From Larix sibirica (lineage: Eukaryota > Streptophyta > Pinopsida > Pinales > Pinaceae): 24,954 nt of DNA. The position numbers and the translations under genes were made by a program. The notes beneath the pieces were generated by a model that had not been told where the DNA came from, searched no databases, and saw only the letters and a list, made by a program, of their open reading frames with translations. The stretch is from the NCBI GenBank assembly GCA_004151065.3, contig NWUY0300005288.1:46557-71510 (forward strand), in the 5' to 3' direction. This document shows, piece by piece, positions 19,982-24,954 of the stretch (positions are counted from its first letter, which is position 1; every line of letters begins with the position of its first letter).

Positions 19982-20147
19982 AGTCATAGAATCAAGTTTA
20001 GAGGGGGTTAAGGTATGTACACCTTCATACACTTTTGCATTCAAATTGAGAGAATTTTTTGTCTAAAAAAAATGATTCCATAGACCAATTTAATCAATAA
20101 CTAAATAGTGACCTCAAAATTAGATTATGATTATTATTGTGAATAAT
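19982..20147 (+). mobile_element. Older, decayed copy of the LINE/SINE 3' tail
   Basis: Several words occur in the same order as in 17780-17962: TCATAG, a G-rich run, GGTATGTACACC (against GGTATGTATACC), TTTTGCATTCAAAT (against TTTAGCAGTCAAAT), and near the end GTGACCTCAAAATTA (against GTGACCTTAAAATTA). The last is followed by a degenerate trinucleotide tail, GATTATGATTATTATTGTG. The hairpin arms are not preserved. This looks like an older insertion of the same 3'-end family. Confidence 0.5.
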
Positions 20148-20787
20148 AAAATATAATAACATAATTCTTTATATATTTTTCATTGGGCAGAGAGGTGCTT
20201 TCTACAATCTAGAAATGGAGTTGACATGTGGCACTTTAATAAAATAATAAAATATTAAGATTAGAATGTCGGTCTAACCTAAAGTTCAAAACAAAGATGT
20301 ACATAGATATTACAATTAATTAAAACTAAAATAATTAATAAAACTTGGATACTTCTTTGTGTTTTCAACAAGATGTCTTATATTATCTAATTTACTAATT
20401 AATCAATGAGTGAAAGTTTGGTTATGTCCTATTAATTACTTGATATGGATATTATGGAATTTGTCTATCATTACCTCTTTGCAATTTACATGTTTTTTTT
20501 ATAATTCTAATCTCATTTATCTTTTAAAATTTTATTTAATATAGTTTTGTCACCCGCATAAAGTCATATTATGATTTTATCCTATCAATGCATGATAAAT
20601 AAGAAATTAAAATGAATCTATAATAGTATATATTTCTTTATGTTATTAGTACACAAATTTCCTTCTTAAATTTTTTTATAGTAAACAACATATTTAAATA
20701 AAATAATATTGTCACTTTTGAAAATGTTAAAAAAAAATATAAACCTAAAATAATCAATGAAGGAGGATACAATCTCACTTGATTTTG
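20148..20787. other. AT-rich intergenic, nothing recognised
   Basis: Very AT-rich spacer with no open frame of note and no repeat that I could define. Confidence 0.4.
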
Positions 20788-20823
20788 ATTAACCGAAAGA
20801 CTATTATTAACCGAAAGACTATT
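20788..20823. repeat. Perfect 18-bp tandem duplication
   Basis: ATTAACCGAAAGACTATT is present twice, back to back, at 20788-20805 and 20806-20823. Confidence 0.97.
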
Positions 20824-20939
20824 AGATTCCTAACCTATAGACCAAGCCATTTTGTAAAAGTACCTTTAAGAAGTATGTTTAATTTAATATTATAAAAAAT
20901 ATATGTAACTTGATTGATATCATCATATAATATCGTTAA

Positions 20940-21000
20940 CTCTTGGAATTCAAGGAGTTTTGTTTGTTAGATGGTCTAAGGTTCAAAACTCGGCCCAAAG
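20940..21000 (+). other. Possible tRNA-derived SINE head (weak)
   Basis: CTTGGAATTCAAGGAG followed about 37 bases later by AAGGTTCAAAACTCGG has the spacing and partial sequence of the A and B boxes of a tRNA-derived SINE. Both boxes are imperfect and no tail was found. The 300 bases that follow hold only a short hydrophobic frame (20960-21163) without a motif. Confidence 0.22.
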
Positions 21001-21336
21001 GTCAGTCTCACAAATAATTCTTTGTTTTGATGTCATTGCACGATTCCATATTCTCCATTATTCCCTTCCATTGATTGGGATGCATTTCACATCTACTTTG
21101 TTTTACCTCTGTTTCATTTGTTTATTTGTATTTTTAATCCATCATATATTTTTATGTTTTTGAAGGGAATCATATATGGATCCTTAAAACCTTATTAATG
21201 TAGACTAGAGTTTATGCTAACCTATAATTTGTTTGTCATTGCCTATAGTTTATATAAAGGTTAGAATATTTTTTTTATAACTTTGAATTTTAAAAATTAT
21301 TTTTCTTGAATTTTATTGACTGCAAAAGCAGACGTC

Positions 21337-21656
21337 ATCCTTTTTTTTGGTGTCCAGGAGGGGGCCGTGATCTTTTTTAGTGTCCAGGAGGGGCCGCGCG
21401 CTGACTTCAGATCCTGCATGGGACAGACATTACAGACTGTCATAATTTCTCAAAAAAAAAATACGCCCTCCGGACATGCTCTGAGAAATCTACAATCTAC
21501 AATCTAAGCAGTCAGCCTCTATTGCAGTCGATACTGCATTGTTCCAGTCGATGCACTGCATGCATGAGTGCGTGGCAAGCTGCATGGCTTCATTAATGCA
21601 GTGAATTGCCTCAATTCGAATGGCTTCATTATGGTAGTGAATTGTCCCGATTAGGA
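21337..21656 (+). promoter_or_regulatory. Upstream region built from short tandem duplications
   Basis: Three duplications follow one another. A 30-base unit containing GTGTCCAGGAGGGG appears twice (GTGTCCAGGAG at 21350 and 21380). ATCTACA or ATCTA words repeat at 21488-21506, followed by a CAGTCGAT pair (about 21525 and 21545). A 36-base unit beginning TGGCTTCATT is doubled at 21585-21620 and 21621-21656 with 28 of 36 positions identical. GC content is clearly higher than in the AT-rich sequence to the left. The array ends at the TATA box. Confidence 0.6.
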
Positions 21657-21663
21657 TATAAAT
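21657..21663 (+). promoter_or_regulatory. TATA box (TATAAAT)
   Basis: GGATATAAATGGC fits the plant TATA consensus. A start of transcription would be expected near 21688-21695. The sequence after it is mixed in composition and leads to exon-like segments on the same strand. Confidence 0.5.
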
Positions 21664-21894
21664 GGCACAAAGCTTCTATATTGTTCAAGCAACTAACCAG
21701 GCCTAACCCGACCTCCACTATAACAACGAAGCTTTGTTGCAGTCATTTTTTTCTCTGCTAAGATTCGAACCTCTCTGGTTCTTGTTTTGTTTGGGATTGA
21801 TCTGTAAACTGTGTTACCCATGGATCGTGTGTGCGGGAAATGGTGTTTTTAGAGCTTGTTTTGATGGGCCTTTTTCCAATGCTCCAAGCTGTGC

Positions 21895-22122
21895 ATGGTT
21901 CTGGGTGGATCAATGCTCAGACTAGTCATGAGCCTGCCTTCTGTGTCCATAGAGGTTGAGAACAACGAGCAAGTGGAGCGCTTTGCCTTGGATTTTTGTG
22001 GTGTAGCAAATGGGGATCACCCCACATCATTGGTGCGCAAGCTCACTGCTAATGTGTACCTCACAAGATCACCTCCCTTCATATTTCCTTACAATTTGCA
22101 GACGGTTTCTTTCCTCCCATAA
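21895..22122 (+). CDS. Candidate first exon of an unidentified gene or gene relic
   Basis: ATG frame of 75 codons about 230 bases after the TATA box. The part from about residue 11 (VSIEVENNEQVERFALDFC, then NGDHPTSLVRKLTANV) has a soluble-protein composition. Other ATGs at residues 7 and 12 are equally possible starts. There is some resemblance to the helical segment of NMD factor UPF2 (FALDFC...LVR), but it is too short and imperfect to assign. The frame ends at TAA 22120-22122, and no convincing donor was located. No other visible gene supports a function. Confidence 0.3.
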   Translation: MVLGGSMLRLVMSLPSVSIEVENNEQVERFALDFCGVANGDHPTSLVRKLTANVYLTRSPPFIFPYNLQTVSFLP

Positions 22123-22321
22123 ATATATTGCACAATTTCCACTACAAAGGAAGTGAAAAATCCTATTTCAGATCTATATCTAGATGGTATCATTGAATAC
22201 AGTTGCGGTTATTGTTTGTATCCTTCTATAGTGCTTCCTGAGATCATTATGAATATGGAACATAATCCTTATCCTTCCAAAATAAGCTTTTAAATATTTG
22301 GATTTTTTTTTAAAACAAAAG

Positions 22322-22408
22322 GACTCGTGTATGCAATGGCGCCTCTGGTTATTCTCAGTTATTTGCAGAGCAAGACCTTCAGGATGGGATTGACAAGGAA
22401 AGAAGTAG
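22322..22408 (+). other. Candidate internal exon, unidentified
   Basis: A possible acceptor (AAACAAAAG) precedes and a possible donor (TAGGTATAT or AAGGTAGG-like) follows. One frame reads SGYSQLFAEQDLQDGIDKER, and another is also open (MAPLVILSYLQSK), so the correct frame is unclear. Support comes only from splice-like borders and position. Confidence 0.22.
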
Positions 22409-22674
22409 GTATATCATCATCTTCTAGTCTAACTATCCGTCTAATACGCATCTCTTTTCATTTCTTAGAAACATGGAGATCATTCAAAATTTGAATGCAA
22501 CACTTAAAAGATAATGCAGGTATTATGTTCAATTTCATGGGGAAAAGGGTACATGTTGATGGTAAAAGGATTTAATTGATTTGTTTATTTTCTTTATTGG
22601 GTAGTGTTAATTTTATGTACGAACTAAATTAGATTTTATTTCGAAGTATATGATTCTAGATTTCTTGTTGAACA

Positions 22675-22866
22675 GTGAACCCATTTGATTTGAGTTATGC
22701 CTTGGTAAGCCTAGTGCAATATGTTCCAAGCCTCCTTGGCATTTTCAGTTGCAATGATTGTGAGAAAATTTATCACCTCTTACATAGTTTGACCATATCA
22801 CCATGCATCCTTCAAACCTTCAGTGGTGCTTTTTCATTTCCTAATATTATAGTAAATCTTAATTAA
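22675..22866 (-). pseudogene. Copia gag (UBN2-type) relic, minus strand
   Basis: The minus-strand frame gives VINFLTIIATENAKEAWNIL, a stop, then AYQGITQIK. This matches the core of the Copia gag-polypeptide family (A-x-E-A-W-x-x-L-x-x-x-Y-Q-G). The capsid-like gag packages element RNA in the cytoplasm. Three in-frame stops within about 60 codons show that it is dead. No zinc knuckle, protease or integrase is seen downstream (to the left), so it is an isolated fragment. Confidence 0.5.
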
Positions 22867-22999
22867 ATGAGGGAATTGACAGTGAAAGATTATTTTCTTA
22901 CCCTTCAAGATTGAAAAACATTGTAACAAGTAGACAAAATTTCATTCCCAAACTCATATGTGGTACCAATTGAATGAAAATATACACTCCAGATTCACT

Positions 23000-23145
23000 G
23001 CAACTACATGAATGTGTGCTTGTGAGAAGCTTCTCAAACATATGCTATTTGACCAGCTTGATGCATCAATTGGATCCCTGAATCCAAAGGGTGTGAGAGA
23101 GATTGCTTTACAAAGGCAGTAAGAGAAGGATCGTTTAAACATTAG
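23000..23145 (+). pseudogene. Candidate exon with nonsense codon, unidentified
   Basis: The frame beginning MCACEKLLKHMLFDQLD, continuing with SLNPKGVREIALQRQ, then TAA (23120-23122), EKDRLNI, ends at a consensus donor (ATTAG followed by GTGAGC, cut after 23145). The amphipathic, Lys/Glu/Leu-rich composition suggests an alpha-helical protein. The TAA could be a mutated CAA. The exon border and open frame agree, but I cannot name the family. Confidence 0.35.
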
Positions 23146-23233
23146 GTGAGCATATAGTATTTTTTGCATGATATTGAGGGATTTTATTTATTTTGGTGGT
23201 AGAAACACTTTTTAAGTTGAACATCATCTGCAG

Positions 23234-23333
23234 TAATGGAATGCAGAAGAGGTCGAAGGACATTGCACAGAAGTTTTCAATGGAAGAAGCAGATTTACAG
23301 CGTTCCACTGGTGTTGGCTCACAGCCAAAGTCA
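23234..23333 (+). other. Candidate exon, helical/coiled-coil-like, unidentified
   Basis: A good acceptor (CATCATCTGCAG) ends at 23233. The frame then reads NGMQKRSKDIAQKFSMEEAD, LQRSTGVGSQPKS, up to a possible donor GTGTCT. Same strand and similar helical character as the candidate exon ending at 23145, so they may belong to one gene. A loose likeness to the KEADIKRS segment of plant CDK5RAP3-like proteins was noticed but is not enough to assign. Confidence 0.3.
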
Positions 23334-23345
23334 GTGTCTATATAA

Positions 23346-23699
23346 GATTTTTGGCATATGTCAATAAACATAGAGGCTAATGGAAATGGTTTAGTTGAAA
23401 AAGATCTTGAATGTCATATTTTCCTTATTTTGAGAATTTGATGCCAGTTACTAGTCAAAATCACAGCCAGATATCAAGAATTAGACAAGAAGTCCGAAAA
23501 TATGGCTTACCATCAAAATTAAAAAACTGTTCTTAATACAATTTTATGGATTTAAAAAAAAACTCAATAGGGTTCAATTAGTATTACTAATGGGAATTCT
23601 TCATTGACTATGATAGACTCTAGAGATAGATAGAGTCATTTTCCAACTTATACCTTCCTGTTGCGATAAGATCAATAAGATTCCCACCTTACAAAATTC
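23346..23699. other. Intergenic or intronic, nothing recognised
   Basis: AT-rich stretch between the candidate exons and the minus-strand RNase H relic. Confidence 0.4.
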
Positions 23700-23948
23700 T
23701 CATACAACGTTATTACAGTGATAAGAGAACAGGTTTTCATAACAGTCCACTATTTCCATTGATATGTTCTTGATATGCATTCTCTTTTTAACCAGAGACA
23801 AATTACCAAATGCCTGTAAGTGAGAAGTGGACTTTGAACATGACAATTTTAATAGCATTTGTAAAGCTGAGAGCTCGGCCTTGTTGATTGTACCGGGTCT
23901 CATACCTGCCAAAGCATGGAATAATATAATGGCATGGTTTTTGAACAT
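23700..23948 (-). pseudogene. Retroelement RNase H relic (RVT_3 type), minus strand
   Basis: An 82-codon minus-strand frame reads FHALAGMRPGTINKAELSAL, then QMLLKLSCSK, HLQAFGNLSLVKKRMHIKN. This fits the RNase H signature T-N-N-x-A-E-x-x-A-L followed by a strand ending in F-G-D-S. The Glu of the AEL motif is kept (codon 23874-23876), but the Asp of FGDS is Asn (codon 23802-23804), so a functional nuclease is unlikely. The upstream strand with the first catalytic Asp is not recognisable. The fragment differs clearly from the LINE RNase H at 17050-17430, so it derives from another LINE or gypsy family. Confidence 0.6.
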
Positions 23949-24404
23949 GGTTAATAATTACATGTATAACATAAAGTCTGAATAATAAATATCGTAATTT
24001 ACTTTAAGACACCTCATCCTCAGAGTTGGGGGTGGTGAGCTGCATGATTGTCTTGTGTGATTCTTTATCAAGCTGCTCTCGTTTAGTGCGTTCTTCTCGT
24101 GCTCATTTTGCATGCAGTTATTTCAATGCAATTCGACTTTTTAGTGGATCTTAGACAATATGTTGTTGAATTTAGTGGAAGTTCATTAAAGGAAAGAAAG
24201 ATCATTAAGCATGGCGTTGGTGGGATTCGAGGCTCTTAATGGCAAACCCAAGGGGTTCGAGTTTATGTTTAACTCAATTTCTCCATGTCTTTTTTACCAA
24301 ATATGTCTTATCACGTTTAACATTACTATAATCTTCTCAGTTCTTTTACATTTTTATTTATTATTTTATTTAAAACATTTTTTCACATTCAAGGACTAGA
24401 AACA
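23949..24404. other. Intergenic, nothing firmly recognised
   Basis: A plus-strand frame from 24211 starts MALVGFEALNGKPKGFEFMF and then becomes hydrophobic and AT-rich. It could be a very short exon start but has no support. Confidence 0.3.
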
Positions 24405-24550
24405 CACCGACGAAGGCAGGATGTTTTTGCACTTATAGTGCACCGACTAAGAAAATGCATAAACCAAAGATTCCACCGATTAGTGAAGTGAAGTTGACGA
24501 CGGGCCCATCGATGACGACATAATGATCTTACAGTTATGACGACAGTGTA
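24405..24550 (+). repeat. Cluster of CACCGA words, GACGAC words and a hairpin
   Basis: CACCGA occurs at 24405, 24441 and 24474 (spacing 36 and 33), each followed by a purine-rich phrase (CGAAG, CTAAG, TTAGTG). GACGAC occurs three times between 24498 and 24545. A perfect hairpin TGCACT-TAT-AGTGCA lies at 24428-24442. Function is unknown; CACCGAC resembles the core of the plant DRE/CRT element, but no gene start follows. Confidence 0.5.
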
Positions 24551-24846
24551 TATATATATATTTTTAATTTAATAGCATTTTAAGAAAAAAATGTATATAT
24601 CAATATACTTTTTAAATTATCTATTATATAAAAATATATGTTACAGAAAAACTATATTTTATAAAAATAAATCAAATATAAATTCATTTACTCCCAAGTT
24701 TAACAACCAAATCAAACATTTTTCATTTCAAACATAAATATATCAGATCAAACATCTGAAATTTGGTTGAAGTTCTCCATTATCAAACATAGTATATCAA
24801 TGGACGAAAATTGCATGTAAACATTGTAACTATTTCTATTAAACAT
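24551..24846 (-). other. Very AT-rich stretch, possible 3' UTR of the right-edge frame
   Basis: AT-rich sequence with TGTTTGA-type words repeated on the minus strand between 24690 and 24800, and a short TA run at 24549-24561. It follows the minus-strand stop at 24847-24849. Confidence 0.25.
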
Positions 24847-24954
24847 TTAAAAACTTCTCAAGTCCACGTCTAAAACTTGAATTGCTTCACCGATCAAAAG
24901 ATCTATGAGATATGATTCTTGATCCGGATTTAGAAAACTTATGTTGTTGGTCAT
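24847..24954 (-). CDS. Possible gene 3' end entering from the right edge, unidentified
   Basis: A minus-strand frame is open from the window edge to TAA at 24847-24849 (35 codons). It contains NISFLNPDQESYLIDLLIGE and AIQVLDVDLRSF. The first codon at the edge is ATG, but the frame may continue beyond the window. Composition is protein-like and acidic. It is too short to assign and could be chance. Confidence 0.25.
   Translation of the reverse strand: MTNNISFLNPDQESYLIDLLIGEAIQVLDVDLRSF

Noticed and set aside
21750-21775. Minus-strand GGTTCGAATC resembling a tRNA B box
   Set aside because: No A box at the right distance and no cloverleaf; likely chance.
1-24954. CRISPR arrays, rRNA genes, bacterial operons or ribosome binding sites
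   Set aside because: None seen; repeats are plant-type and no spacer-repeat regularity or rRNA core is present.

Overview
The window reads as nuclear DNA of a seed plant with a large, repeat-rich genome. A conifer or other gymnosperm is my best guess. The reasons are low gene density, AT-rich spacers, decayed LINE and LTR-retrotransposon pieces in both orientations, a plant-type oxidoreductase relic with an intron splice site, and no bacterial-style packed reading frames. The species cannot be fixed from the sequence. Two ambiguous bases (N at 1452 and 16120) suggest a draft assembly. I see no intact protein-coding gene. Almost every reading frame with recognisable homology is broken.

Layout, left to right. 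Positions 1-900 have higher GC, are crowded with GATC sites, and hold a short open frame running off the left edge on the minus strand. Positions 1914-3188 carry an unprocessed pseudogene of a plant Gfo/Idh/MocA-family oxidoreductase. A decayed minus-strand LINE zinc-binding segment lies at 3500-3695. The 4.2-9 kb block contains two copies of a discrete 154-bp repeat, two minus-strand LTR/primer-binding-site junctions (5232 and 8149), and a three-piece, frameshifted, unidentified minus-strand coding relic (6529-7336) inside the second element. From 9 to 16.4 kb the sequence is mostly unrecognised spacer with a (TG)17 microsatellite, a degenerate array of about 190-bp period (12.88-13.53 kb), a minus-strand LTR-like TATA region near 14.55 kb, and short tandem duplications.

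The best-supported mobile element is the 3' part of a plus-strand LINE at 16449-17962. It has the zinc-binding and RNase H domains in one frame for 328 codons without an indel but with four nonsense codons, then a 3' UTR with a short hairpin and a (TTG)7 tail. A second, older tail of the same type is at about 19982-20147. The stretch 18-21.3 kb is very AT-rich and holds several short perfect tandem duplications.

The right end (21.3-24.95 kb) is different. A locally GC-richer segment built from short tandem duplications leads to a clear TATA box (21657) and a series of exon-like segments of unknown identity on the plus strand, at least one with a nonsense codon. Interleaved on the minus strand are a probable Copia gag relic (22675-22866) and a retroelement RNase H relic (23700-23948). 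A small minus-strand open frame enters from the right edge (24847-24954).

No cooperating gene set is present. The biological interest lies in the relic domains, the matching element tails, the discrete 154-bp repeat, the unknown coding relic behind an LTR, and the tandem-built promoter.
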